Shown one piece after another: positions 1-10,656 of a DNA stretch of 46,732 nt. Where the stretch lies: assembly GCA_015499995.1 (NCBI GenBank), contig JADNRV010000356.1, positions 1 to 46,732 on the forward strand, written 5' to 3'. The first letter of the stretch is position 1. The number at the start of each line of letters is the position of its first letter. The notes beneath the pieces are model-generated. The model was not told where the DNA came from. It made no database searches and saw only the letters and a list, made by a program, of their open reading frames with translations. The stretch is from Flammula alnicola (Eukaryota; Basidiomycota; Agaricomycetes; Agaricales; Strophariaceae). The position numbers were made by a program, and so were the translations under genes.

Positions 1-132
1 CTGTGGGTTTCGCCTGAATATGGCATGAGTTCAACTTTGTAGATCCCGAGGGCCGAACATGGTCTTACCATTGAACCATCCATATTTGGTCTTGAAAATG
101 ACTTGGTCCTGAAGCTGACCCAGCAGCTTCAT
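1..132 (-). CDS. possible 5' end of a gene leaving the left edge (partial, unrecognised)
   Basis: On the minus strand an ATG at 132-130 opens a frame of about 21 codons beginning MKLLGQLQDQ. It ends at a good fungal donor (GTAAGA, complement of 68-63). A matching acceptor (TTCAG) lies at about 14, giving a 55-nt intron, and the frame continues to the window edge (reading ...WFNGETH). The exon-intron-exon pattern is the only support. No family was recognised and the start is uncertain: an upstream ATG at 183 runs into a stop after about a dozen codons. It could be noise or a first coding exon shared with a longer 5' region. Low confidence. Confidence 0.3.
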
Positions 133-715
133 ATGCGAGAGTTAAGCCTAACGAAGTACGCTTTCGGCCATTGAATGAGCCATCGTCGTCTTCGTGTTTT
201 CTTTTGCTAGAGGATGCTAGCGGCTGAAATGCAGGCATAATGAGGGCATATATGCAGCAAAAAAGGCGAGGCAGAGATTAATATGATTACTCTGGCAGGA
301 GTAAATGAAGCAGACTTTGAAGGTGGATCCTGAATAATCGTGACGCCGAGGTCACGTATCACTGACCGTTACGCCTCGCGCAACTGAGGGCAATGGCCAA
401 AATTGGCCCTTTGCCAAGTATGCACTGCTAAAAAGCGGTCGTTATTTAAGCCCTAAGCGGCAGGCCCTCACGGTCGCCAAACTCCCTTCTTACTCGTTGC
501 GCCACCCTTCATCTCTCCTTTTTTCAACTTCAAGTTCTCAAGGATTTTTTTGGGATTTTCCTGCCAGAACGGTTACGAGCGTCAGACCAAGCTTTAGGGG
601 TTCTCCACCATTTGACAGTGTCCGCCATTTCTCAATTTACAGTCCTTACTCTATCTCGCGACCACCCAGAAGATAGCACCCAATATAAAACGTTCTTTGC
701 AAAAGAACTTGGAAA
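133..715. other. intergenic region upstream of GEN1
   Basis: No convincing gene was seen. The stretch at about 481-560 is pyrimidine-rich, as is common just upstream of fungal start codons. A TATAAAA string lies at 684-690, but it is only about 25 nt before the GEN1 ATG, so it is unlikely to be a functional TATA box for that start. If the partial minus-strand gene at the left edge is real, this region is a shared divergent promoter. Confidence 0.5.
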
Positions 716-3133
716 ATGGGTGTTCCTGGATTGTGGATGTAAGCATTTCCTCTAGTAAACTAATCACTGCGGCTAACCACGCGAGTCTTCAGGTTTTGAA
801 TAAAGTTGGTAAATCTACTTCTATGGCCAAGCTTGCGGCTATCGATGGCTTCGAACAAATGCCTCAGGAAGGTAAAGATCATTTGTATAAGCCATCTGAA
901 GCCAAACTTAAACTTAGAGGTCTTAGACGGGCATACCGTATTGGCATTGATGTGAGCATATGGTTCCATCACGCATATTACAGCAAAGAAGGGGAAAACC
1001 CGGAACTGCGTGGTCTATTTTTTCGTCTGGCTGCCCTCGGTCTGTCCTATTTCTCGTTATTGACATTAGCAAGCTTACATATTCAAATGACTCGACAGCA
1101 AAGATGTCGATTATCCCCCTCTTCGTATTTGATGGGAGACAACGGCCTAGTATCAAGGTCTGTCTGCTATCTGTCTATTCCGCGCATACCGATATTAAAA
1201 TCCAATAAGCGGGGGAGCAAACTCGGAAATCGGGGTCTCATGGCCTATCTAGACAATTCAAGCATTCTTGGATGCATTTGGGATGGAATGGCGCGAGGTA
1301 AAGTATCCTCTGCTTCTCTTCAAATTTTCTTCCTCATTTTGCAAGGCGCTCGGCGAAGCGGAGGCGGAGCTTGCTTTTCTCAACCAGGAAGGACATATCG
1401 ACGCTATCATGACCGATGACTGCGACGCGTTTGTTTTCGGAGCACGTACCATCGTTAAAAAGTATACCTATTCCCTTTTCCCTTTGCGATATAGATTTAT
1501 TAACAAATCAATCTAGCATCAGCTCCAAATTGTCCGGCAACAAAGGCAATCTTGCTACGAATTCCAACGACAAAACCGACAATTCCATGCTATGGCTTAT
1601 AGGGCCATCGACATAAAGAGCAACCCCGAAGTTGCCTTGACGAGAGGTGGTTTGATCCTTTTTGCCCTGCTCGCAGGAGGTGATTATCACAAGGTATGTG
1701 CAAGTAGTCAACGCGTCTTGAAGACTATTCTCATGCAACTGTTTGTGAAGGGCGTAGACAAGGTTGGTAAGGTTATTGCTCATGCATTGGCACGTTGTGA
1801 ATTCGGAGATGAACTCCTGGAGGCATACCAAAACTTGCCAAACTACGAGTTCAATGAATTCCTCGGACACTGGCGCTCACGAGTCAATATCGAACTGAAA
1901 GAGAATAAGCGTGGTTTTCTCCTTCATCGAACTTCGTTGTCTCTACCGGATAGATTCCCAGAACTCGATGTCTTGGAAAAATACGCGAAACCTCTCAACA
2001 GTGGAAATGGGCGAGGAGCGTCTAGTAGTGTGGCCTTGCGAGACAGGACAAACCTCGACCTTGGCCAGATCGCGCATTTATGCGAACAACATTTTGAATG
2101 GGGTTATAGGGAGAAAATCATCGAACGCTTCAACAACGTAATGTGGCCCGCCGCAGTTATGCAGGTCCTGAGACGCGCTGCTCTTGAAGTCGACGAGAAC
2201 GAACGCAGGCAGTTACTAAGGGTAGAGGTTGGCACTCCAGCTTCCTTGGTCAAGAGGTATCTGGGTAAAGATCGCACCGATAGGTTCGCGGATGCCTTCG
2301 TTAACCGCGGCTCAGCTCCTCAATATCCAACAGACGTCGTAGATGTCCACCCTCTCATCACTAAGATTGTCGGCAGCCGCCAGCACGCGTCGACCGATGG
2401 TACCCTGGAATACCGGATTGAAGTGTCACCAGTGCAATTAGTGCAGATCACAAATGCCGGCATTCGAGGTACGAGGTCGGAGCCTCCGCCAAAAGAGGGA
2501 GGCAAAAGACCAAAGAAGGTAGTGGATCCCAGCAGCGTGTTCCGCATATGGATCCCAGCCTCTATCCTCCGCCACGTGCATCCGACCATGGTCCAGCAAT
2601 ATGTCGCCGATCAATCCAATAAACGCAAAGGAAAAAGAAAACAGCGGACCCTTTCCGTTGCGTCGATGTCTGACGATGATTCCATGGCGCTTTCCTCCTT
2701 TCCAAGTTCTGCAGTGACGCCGTCAACCTCGATGTTACGTGAGGGCAGCTCTCAAGACCAGCACCACGTTCGGAAGACTGGCGGGGAAAGGCCTGTCCTC
2801 GACCCTTGGTTTACGTCTCCTAGCATTCCTCGTCCAGGAACTGCTAGAACTCCCGGCTTTCTCTTCACATTTCCGAATCCGGACCCCGTCCAACTTGAGG
2901 ACGAGGAGTCGATGATCATGGATGGCATGGACGAGGAAATTGAGGCTAGTCAACCTTTGACACGTTTTGAACGACTATGCGACCAAATCCTGAACGCACC
3001 AACGAAACCGACTAGGCCTACCAAATCCAAGAAGAGGAAAGCCGTCGAAAAGGTCGATGTAAACCCCAAATTTCCTCAGCCCTCAAAGAAGCCTAGAACG
3101 TCCATTCTTGACGTACTTGATGATTTTTTTTAG
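716..3133 (+). CDS. GEN1: GEN1/Yen1-like Holliday-junction resolvase (XPG/Rad2 nuclease), reading frame disturbed
   Basis: Structure-specific nuclease of the XPG/Rad2 family that cuts four-way DNA junctions in the nucleus. The start MGVPGLW at 716 is the family N-terminus. Next come the XPG-N motifs (IGIDVSIWFHHA near 940; PLFVFDGRQRPSIK near 1112-1161), the KSGSHGL stretch near 1228-1248, DAFGMEW near 1270-1290, and the XPG-I acidic site (GEAEAEL, MTDDCDAFVFGA near 1350-1440). The LTRGG...LAGGDY segment and helix-hairpin-helix (IAHALARC) lie at 1636-1800. A long tail with a chromodomain-like part and a basic C-terminus ends at 3133. Short introns interrupt the N-terminal half. Four conserved blocks sit in different frames with no comfortable intron between them; each break is next to a short homopolymer (735-736, 1211-1215, 1265-1266, 1585-1586). 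The C-terminal 500 codons are uninterrupted. Family assignment is firm; whether the gene is intact is not. Confidence 0.85.
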
Positions 3134-3268
3134 TATCTTGGAGACTTTATTTTGTTGTTATATCTTTCATGTCTAGATTACCTAGTTTTGTTGGTGCAAT
3201 ATTCACCATTAGTACGCAATACGATACCAAAAGATGGACCATTGTCCACGATTTATAATTATTAACAT

Positions 3269-4731
3269 TCATAATTCCTCGACGCTCCATTTCGGCCTTA
3301 AGCCAATGTCGTAATCGTCTGTATCATTGGCCAGAAATCGGTGCATTGCCGCCCACGCGATCATGACAGCGTTATCTGAGAGTAAGAATATTGACATAAG
3401 TCTAAAAACCAAGAAAAACGGATTCGAACCTGTGCATAAATGCGGGGGCGGAAATATTATGGAATATGGGGTATGCCGATCGTACTCTACAAGGCATTCA
3501 CGCAGACTAAAAGCAAATAGGTGAGCAGATAAATGGAAGAAGAGAGGATAACATGCCGTTGTCTAAGGAATGTGTTACTTGCTACTCCTCCACTAACGAC
3601 GATTGACTGCACGAGAATATTTTCCTTTTTACACCAGTCCAGGCCAAGAATAAGTTTGTCTTCCAGATGGGCTACTGCGCCCGTCTGAAAAGCGCGAGCG
3701 ATAGATTTTTTCATTGGCACGTCCAATTTTTCGCTACCTCCTAGTCCCTCGATGAATAGTTTGACATGTGAGTGCAGCGCTGAAAATGAGAATTGCAGTC
3801 TTCCGGGTATCGGACGAGGTAATGGGGGGATTGTGGGGCATTCCATTTCCTGATCTTCGGCGCAGAATTTTTCCAAAGCATCACCAGGACCAAGCTTCGT
3901 CCACTTCAATTCGAGAAGCTTGGAGACTTTGTCGAACGACCTGCCTATACTTTCATCTCCTGTGGTTGCAAGAATTTTGAAGGAAGTAACAGATGTTGCA
4001 AGAAGAAGTAATGTATGCCCTCCTGATATCAAAAGTGTCAGAAAGGGAAATTTGGGTTCTTGTGGCCAGGCAGTGAGAAGTGGTGTTAAGGCATGCCCTT
4101 GCTAGGAATTGGTTGGTTAAGAATGAAATCAGTGATAATCCTACAAGGTATGAACCTACCATGTGGTTGACGCCAACCAGGGGTTTGTGCATGACAGCCG
4201 CTAAGGTTTTTGCGGCGTTCATGCCAACGCTCAGACAGCCAGGCATCCCTAAAGCAAGTTGTCAATAGGCAAAAAAAAAAGCTGATATATGGTGGACCTA
4301 CCTGGCCCCCTTGTAAACGCAACACCATCGATATCACGTCCGAAATCCAGTCCGGCTTCGTCAAGGGCCCGTCGAACGGCAAAGGGCTGGCATTGGTGCT
4401 CAGGACTTGGAGCGGAGCCAAGTATAATATTAAACACGTACCATATCGTGTTGATGTGAGCCAATGGCACCCATAGGATAGATTCCGCCATACACTTCAT
4501 GTCTAGTGTGATTCAGTCGCTCGTTGTGTTTCGAGTTTAAAGATGACCCTACATATCATGCTGCTTCATGACAATGTTGGAATGTATTTTTCTTGAAGAA
4601 TCTACAACTGCGGCACAAGTGTCATCTGCTGATGATTCAATTGCTAGGACGGTAAATTGGCGTCGCGTTGGAAAGCACCCAAAGCTGCATGGCTTGAGCC
4701 TGCGCGCGAGAGTAGATATTCGGTATGCCAT
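3269..4731 (-). CDS. QRI7: mitochondrial tRNA N6-adenosine threonylcarbamoyltransferase (Qri7/OSGEPL1, TsaD family)
   Basis: Transfers the threonylcarbamoyl group to A37 of ANN-decoding tRNAs (t6A) in mitochondria. The start at 4731 gives a basic, Arg-rich N-terminus (MAYRISTLARRLKPC) typical of a mitochondrial presequence, followed by the ASKHA opening LAIESSADDTCAAVV. Later exons carry FTRGPG, the metal-site NHM...GHA pair (VNHM before an intron; HALTPLLTAW after it), LLISGGHTLL, GDESIGRSFDKVSKLL, FSFSALHS, VSGGVASNTFLR and DNAVMIAWAAMHRF. The last codons read WSVEEL then TGA at 3271-3269. About six short introns; one, near 3372-3425, starts with the weak donor GTTCGA. It is divergent from the HbrB gene, with 290 bp between start codons. 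Its gene layout and presequence fit the Qri7 branch rather than cytosolic Kae1. Confidence 0.93.
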
Positions 4732-5021
4732 CCGCTGAGTTCTGCGTAAAACATCATCAACTTGGTCATCAAGAAATGATACATAGGTGTTACGTACCTA
4801 TACCTTGAGCAGGAATAATTGTAGCCACGACATGGAGCAAAGATTCGGACTACGCGTCAGTGGTTGGAGAGAAGCAAGTCCGAGAGGCTAGAGCTGAGCG
4901 GAACCAAATATTTTCAGGCACGCGCGTCGCGTAGTATGTCTTTTGCGGTTGGCTAACGGACTTATCTCCTCTTGCAACATATCCACCACCCTCGCTCTTC
5001 CGCTTGACCTACATACAAAAA

Positions 5022-7212
5022 ATGTGGTCCTCTTCGCATATTCATGGTCCCCGACGGTCTCATGACCAAAGCCGCAATGAAATGAAGACCAGCAGATCAT
5101 CATCCCCTGATGACAGTGAGACAGAAGGACCGCGGAGGCGGACGTCGAGTGATGCAACCCCCCGTCAAGCTCCTGCAACTACTCGGTTTCTCGATACTCT
5201 TAACGATCAACATACCAACCGAAGTGTCTTGTCCTCAAATTCTGCATTACCTTCTGAAAGATCTGAGGGTTTCAGCTCATCAAAGCGCCTTGGATTTTTC
5301 GCTGACAAGTTGACGTCTTCCCTTTCTGGAACTGGGAAGGATACAAACATCAGCCTCAAAAGCTCTCTTCACCCAAGCCAACTACTACATCCACACAGTC
5401 ACTCGAGAGCAGAATCCTACTCGACCGCCACTCCCAACCTCTCGTCCAGTGCCATGGCCTCTTCTTCCGGTATGTCCTCTGCCAATAAAGCCCATCTATC
5501 CCCATCCAAGGTGAGTTAATGTCCCTGTACACATGCAGTATGTCAATGTACTCAAGCCCTGCATCCCGCAGGCTCCGTTTGGTCGAACCTATGACCCTAA
5601 GCTTGTGTCTCGCGAAATGCAACGACTTGGAAATTTAGTGCCATCTGCGTTAGCGCCCCAACTTTCAACAGCGCCATCTGTTACTTCACTGGCGCTACCC
5701 CCTGCAGGTGGCATGTCCCAAGCCAATGCATCATCGACATCTACCGCTGACCCTTGGGGTGCCCTGCATGTTCATGTCTTACCATTGTTCAACGGTGAAC
5801 CGCTGAGAATTCCCATGTAGGATTCTTTTCTTTTAATAGGAACAATCTAATTATTTTTCGATATAGAGAAGATCTGAATATACTAGTGAAGCGGCACATA
5901 CAATTGGTGGTTTCGTCATCTCCGTCAAAAGCTCTCGCAACTTTAGAAAACGATGCATCTGAACTAATTGCATCTGGGATGGTCACTCTCAATGCAAAGC
6001 TCACGGGTATTGATGACGAGAAACTAGTGGCACGGGTTGTGGAGATATGGGGCTTCTTCTGGGACCAGGTGCTCACGTACCTTGAAGGTGTAAGTCTCAT
6101 ATTTGAGTACATCTACTTTGCCGCCCATGCTTCATATACAGGTCCTGCTGCCTCTTCAAACAGACCCCCTACTGTCTTCACTGTATCGTACTCCTAAATC
6201 TCACAGAACAACCTCTCCTACTCGTCAGAATGGCCCGAAAACTTCTATATCCTCTTCACTGACTTCTTCCACTCCCAACCACATCGACGTTCGTTCAGTA
6301 GCCCTGAAATCCTTCCGTGACAGGGTCATTCTTCCACCCTTTCAGCGACTGTATTCTCGCCTATCACTTTCTAGCCGGCAAGATGGTCTTCAAGAGACAA
6401 ATTCATACCAACAGCCACGTCTGCAACAAATGTAAGCCTCTTCGAAGCATATAAGGCTGGCTTAAGCTTAAATCTCTTGCCTTTCTTAGGCTCCTTGTTT
6501 TATCTGCCCAAAGTACACACTTACCCGTAACCTTTTCACTGACAACGCGGGCCCCTCAACCTACTGCAGGAGAGAGTGCTATTAAAGACCTATTACGCCT
6601 TGTCCGCAATCCTCGGCCGGAATCAGACCCTCGAAATCCAAAGTTCAAGAATAGCCCGGGTCTCCAAACTCGAACTCCGACCTTCCTATCCGGTGGATTG
6701 CCTCGCGATCGGAGGGGTCGTGTTGCCCTCAAAGGCAAGAACCCGCCTGATCTAGTTGGTCTTAGTGGGCTTGGAGTTGGAAACACAGAGGACCCATATG
6801 GTGATGATACACCTCGGATGGGTGGTCCTGCAAGCTATGCCGTCGACATGGAGCGCGAACGGGAAAGAGAATTTTTAGAAGCCCTGCGGTTCGTTGTGGC
6901 ATACTTAGTAGCTGAGGGATGGAAAACTAAGAAATAATTTGCCTTCTTTTTAACTACAGGAGTCCCGATATTGAGCCAGGAGCTCGCGTCACCTCCGGAG
7001 GATGGGGCCTGGGAGCAGGAAATGTGGAAAATAGCAAAGGAGGCGAAGATGAAGAAGAAGACGAACCTCTTGATTGGGATCAGGCCCAGGTAAGCTTTGC
7101 AACTGCATTTTATGGTAAAGATGACAATGAAACATTGGATATTATATAGGCGGTTGTGGAACGCATGGTTGGAATGAACGCTCATCCAGAGACACGACGG
7201 AGAATGACATAA
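5022..7212 (+). CDS. HbrB/Bit61-like TORC2 complex subunit (PRR5/Protor family)
   Basis: Bit61/HbrB/PRR5 proteins are accessory subunits of TOR complex 2, which controls actin polarity and plasma-membrane homeostasis. The N-terminal roughly 160 residues are Ser/Pro-rich and disordered-looking. The conserved part begins with WGALHVHVLPLFNGEPLRIPIE and continues with EDLNILVKRHIQ and SGMVTLNAKL (5880-6005). RVVEIWGFFWDQVLTYLEGV and LLPLQTDPLLSSLYRT follow, then VALKSFRDRVILPPF at 6296-6335. The C-terminal part is Gly/Pro/Arg-rich, then an acidic stretch (DEEEEDEPLDWDQAQ) and a final exon ending RRRMT at 7212. Five or six short introns are evident. The start at 5022 (MWSSSHIH) is preferred because it heads the open first exon; 5004 (MTYIQKM) is an in-frame alternative. 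Confidence 0.85.
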
Positions 7213-7367
7213 CTTTTTTTTGATGCTGAAACGACAAGGCCATCGAAGAATAATATAAATGAATACCCCGAAATTCCATTGTAAATGTACGAGGAGAGAT
7301 CGTTGGCCAATGAAAAGAGCAAAAGACACATAGTACGTCGAGGAATTACTAAACCCCGATCACCACA

Positions 7368-8833
7368 TTAACTGCCATGGTCGCGACTCAAGTCTTCCAA
7401 ACGTCCGAGTAATGAGTTGACTCTTCCCTCTAGGCCTGATACATTATTCTTGACAACTTCGCGGTTCTCATTGAGGCTGGTTTCTACCGTCCGCACCGCC
7501 TTTTCAAGTTCAACGAGAGCGTTACGAGTCTTCTTCTGTTCTTCTTCTAGGTCTTCGAGAGTGCCCTGGAATTCAGCTGCAGAAGAATGCAGCGCAGATA
7601 GAGTACGCAGACGTGTGAGGATATGTGGGATGTGAGGTAGAAGCGGCCCGAGGCGTGAAAGTAAAGGGAATAACTGTTCTTGGAGTGCGGGCGGTTGGGA
7701 AGGTCCATTTGTTTGAGATGGATGGCGCCGATGGCTTTGATGTTGTGCAGCTGAAGCACGGTCTAAATCGGAAAGTAGCAGCTTAAGGCGACGAGAAATA
7801 GAATCAATGTGCCGGGGTTGAGTGAGGATAGTGAACTGATTGTTCAAGCGCGTGATCAGAGGGAGAAGTGGCGATGGTAGAGGAGATGTCTGCGAGGATA
7901 TGTTATTAATGTCCTTCAGAAAACAGAAAAACAAAGGCTGACCTCGTCTAAGGTCGTGCTTGACGAGCCGACGAGATTTTCCAGCTCTCCGACGCGTCGA
8001 TCAATGTCCACCATCGTCTGCACCTCAGATTTCGGTGGAGACTTGGCGTCGCTAGCAACGATCCCAATATTTTCCTCAACCTCCTTCTTGTTCCCCTCTT
8101 GTTTCAAAGGGGCATCGGCTTCAAGGACCGCGCCAACTAACCGTGCTCGCCCTTCGTTTCCTTTCTTGATTTTATCTAGTCTTGCTCGAACATCAACAAG
8201 TCCCCTGATCAACTCTCCGGGGTCCACATTTTCCTCTTCTCGATCTCTCTGTATCAGCGGGTTGGACGGGTCCGCCAATTCACTTTCGAGAGCTAGTAAT
8301 TCAGTTTGAAGGGCCCTTAGTCTCTGGGACAGTGGGATTGAGCGCGAGACACCCGACGGGTCGGCAGGAGATGATGGCGAGGATGGAGATGCGGGGTATT
8401 CGTATTGCGTTCGTGGACGCGCTTTAGAAGGGATGAGATGAAAATGCTTGGAGAGATTCAAGGAGAAACTGACGAACAACGTTTCTGCTCTGCCTTTCGA
8501 AATTTCTTGCTTGCTTCTTCAGGGCCCATTAAATTGCTGAGGTCTAATTCCTCTCGGCCTGACCCATCGACCTTGGATTTAGCAGACCGTGTCGGTAAAG
8601 CGGATTCATCATCACTGGAGTCACCGTTCTATGTTGGGGTTGAAAGATAATCTTGAGAATCCTTATACATTCAGAAAGAGAGGAATATACCACTGCTTGC
8701 GATTGTGGAAAGGTGTCCTCAGTCTCGTAAATGTCAGGGGCAGTATCCTGGACGAGGAAAATTAACAAGGGAGAGCATTGAAACGAACGGGACTGACAAT
8801 ATCAGGCAAATCGGCGTACTTGCTTCCGCTCAT
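7368..8833 (-). CDS. DCTN2: dynactin subunit 2 (dynamitin, p50)
   Basis: Shoulder subunit of dynactin, the cofactor of cytoplasmic dynein. The first exon starts MSGSKYADLPDI at 8833, and the next carries DTAPDIYETEDTFP, the characteristic N-terminal signature. Then come GPEEASKKFRKAE near 8521-8487 and, after a 59-nt intron, RPRTQYEYP near 8415. The remainder is rich in predicted coiled coil: RLRALQTELLALESEL, VDIDRRVGELENLVGSS, ISRRLKLLLSDLDRA, and a long helical tail with LEDLEEEQKKTRNALVELEKAVRTVE in short pieces, ending RDHGS before the stop at 7370-7368. Length of roughly 400-450 residues suits the family. The 5' end lies 138 bp from the tRNA-Ser gene on the same strand. Confidence 0.9.
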
Positions 8834-8964
8834 TTCAAGCAAAGAACCGGAATTGCGAGTATGGATGGAGTTCAAAGTCGAGTTGAGAGTCGAAGCTGGC
8901 CGCTACACCTCAAGGTTTGCCGCAACATACAAACATCTATACCCAAAAGGAAGGTGAAGAGTCC

Positions 8965-8970
8965 AAAAAA
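8965..8970 (-). terminator. RNA polymerase III terminator of the tRNA-Ser gene
   Basis: Six consecutive T residues on the minus strand begin one base after the tRNA 3' end. This is a standard Pol III termination signal. Confidence 0.85.
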
Positions 8971-8971
8971 G

Positions 8972-9067
8972 CGTCACCTGAGCGATTCGAACACTCGCGG
9001 TCAAAGACCAACCGCTAATCTACTACAGGGTAGCAGGCGATCCCGTTAACCACTCCGGCAAAGTGAC
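8972..9067 (-). tRNA. tRNA-Ser (anticodon GCT), with a 14-nt intron
   Basis: The minus-strand sequence folds as a class II tRNA. The acceptor stem is GTCACTT/AGGTGAC (7 bp with one G-T) followed by discriminator G at 8972. The D arm is CCG...CGG with GAGTGGTTAA, and the anticodon stem is ATCGC/GCGGT. The loop is CTGCTA+A (anticodon GCT). The long variable arm is GGTC/GACC, and the T arm is GAGTG-TTCGAAT-CGCTC. A 14-nt insert (9017-9030) sits after position 37, the normal tRNA intron site, and can pair with the anticodon (AGTAG opposite CTGCT). Box A and box B promoters are visible and a T6 terminator follows. Mature length without CCA is 82 nt. It lies between the divergent dynactin p50 and asparaginase genes. 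Confidence 0.93.
9017..9030 (-). other. intron of tRNA-Ser(GCT)
   Basis: The bases CCCTGTAGTAGATT interrupt the anticodon loop between A37 and A38. Their removal gives a 7-nt loop on a 5-bp stem. This is the canonical site for splicing by the tRNA endonuclease. Confidence 0.85.
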
Positions 9068-9228
9068 CATATTAGTTCCTTCTTTAGACTCCTACTACAC
9101 CTTCAACGGCAAAGAGCCATGATTATTATCTAGGCAAAAACTTGTTCCCCGGCTTGCCGACTCTCACAGTGTACGCGAACCTTCGATTAGCACCAATATG
9201 GCCAGATGGCGTGTTATCAAGAACCTCA

Positions 9229-10656
9229 ATGGCGTCCGTCGTCTCCAGTGAAAAAGACCTGTTGGACCCCTCACTTGGAGCTCGCAACATACATGACAAT
9301 CGCTATGTTTTGGTCATTCACGGAGGTGCGGGAACTATGTCCAAAGAAGGTTCCACACCAGAGCAACAGGGAGCATACAAGGCAGCCTTATCTGAGGCCT
9401 TGCGTGCTGTAAGTCTATATGGCTAGTCACTCCACCGGTTATTGAACTTAAACCGTTCGCAGGGTCATAAGGTGCTGAATGAGGGAGGAGATGCAATAGA
9501 TGCGGTGGTCGCCGCTGTAACTGTCATGGAAGGTTCGGAAACTTTGGTCGTGGATGGAGAGGTAGACAAATGCTAAAATACTATCTTGCTTGCAGACAAT
9601 CCATTATTCAACTCCGCCAGGGGAGCTGTTTTCAATGTTGATGGTAAAGTAAGCTTTTGGAAAAGGAATCCCTGCAAACAGCATATACTTATTCAATCCG
9701 TCTGCTACTGCAGATCGAATTAGAGACCTCTGTGATGCTGTCGAAGCCACCGTCATTGCACCCCGAAATACCAGCCACTAGGCGCGGACTTGGTTTGACT
9801 CTTTTGACCCGAGCAAAGAATCCTTCGCACCTTGTTCGCGCTCTATATCTCTCCCCTTCGCTTGCCCCTCATACTTTCTTGTCTGGAAGTAATGCTGAGA
9901 ACTTGGGTGAATCATTAGGGGAAACTCTTGTCGACCCTTCTTATTTCTTCACGGAGCACCGATGGAGAGAACATCGCCATGGTCTTGGCCTTCCAGAAGA
10001 ACCCTTGCCTCATCAAGGGGGCAGTTCAGAGCCCAGTCCTGCCCCTTTAGACCAACTCCCAACTGGCACTGTTGGTGCTGTAGCACTCGATATTCACGGA
10101 TGCATAGCCGCGTTGACTTCCACTGGAGGTCGTACTAATAAACTTGTTGGTCGAGTCGGTGATACACCCGTCATGGGCAGTGGATTTTGGGCCGAGGAAT
10201 GGAAAGAATCCGGATGGATTAGGCGAGTTTGGAATAAGATCTCCTTGCAGAAACAAGCCACTACGGCTGTTGGTGTCTCTGGAACAGGAGATGGAGATGT
10301 GAGTACCTCCAATCGCTCACCGAACTCATTTTCACCTATCTGCGCGTTTTTGTCCAGTATTTCATTAGGCAGGCGACAGCTTCCACGATTGCTCGTCGAG
10401 TCCGCTATCTGCGGGAACCCCTCGCTAAAGCCGCTCAACGAGCGGTGGAGGATCTTCTAGAAGATGGTGGCATTGGGGGCGTTATCGCCCTCGATAACAA
10501 AGGAAATGGTATGTCAAGTTATCTTCGGCTTGAGATATACTTTCTCAAAGTCATACAGTGGCCATGCCCTTGAATTGCCCCGGCATGTATCGCGGGGTTA
10601 TTAGGGAAGATGGTGTTCCGAAGACCGCCATCTTTAGTGACGAAGAAGTTGCATGA
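9229..10656 (+). CDS. isoaspartyl peptidase / L-asparaginase, type 2 (Ntn-hydrolase)
   Basis: Plant-type/ASRGL1-like threonine Ntn-hydrolase that hydrolyses isoaspartyl peptides and L-asparagine and matures by autocleavage before the catalytic Thr. Seen in order: YVLVIHGGAGTMSKEG (about 9300-9350), GGDAIDAVVAAVTVME, DNPLFNSARGAVFN, ELETSVMLS (family ELEASIM), and a linker. At 10050-10180 comes the cleavage/catalytic segment PTGTVGAVALD with STGGRTNKLVGRVGDTPVMG, where GTVGAVA carries the nucleophile Thr. Then GVSGTGDGD, GGVIALDNKGN and the C-terminus MYRGVIREDG..., with TGA at 10654-10656. Four or five short introns. Start MASVVSSEK at 9229 is chosen; 9142 is an in-frame upstream ATG. The linker before the catalytic Thr looks longer than in bacterial forms, which is common in fungi. 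Confidence 0.9.

Noticed and set aside
3418..3500. possible tRNA on the minus strand, because of a GTTCGAATCC string
   Set aside because: No acceptor, D or anticodon stems can be formed around it. The string is the start of a QRI7 intron.
8430..8479. MFVSFSLNLSKHF as an N-terminus of dynactin p50
   Set aside because: It is intron sequence. Splicing from AEQK across 59 nt to RPRTQYEYP matches the family, and the true start is at 8833.
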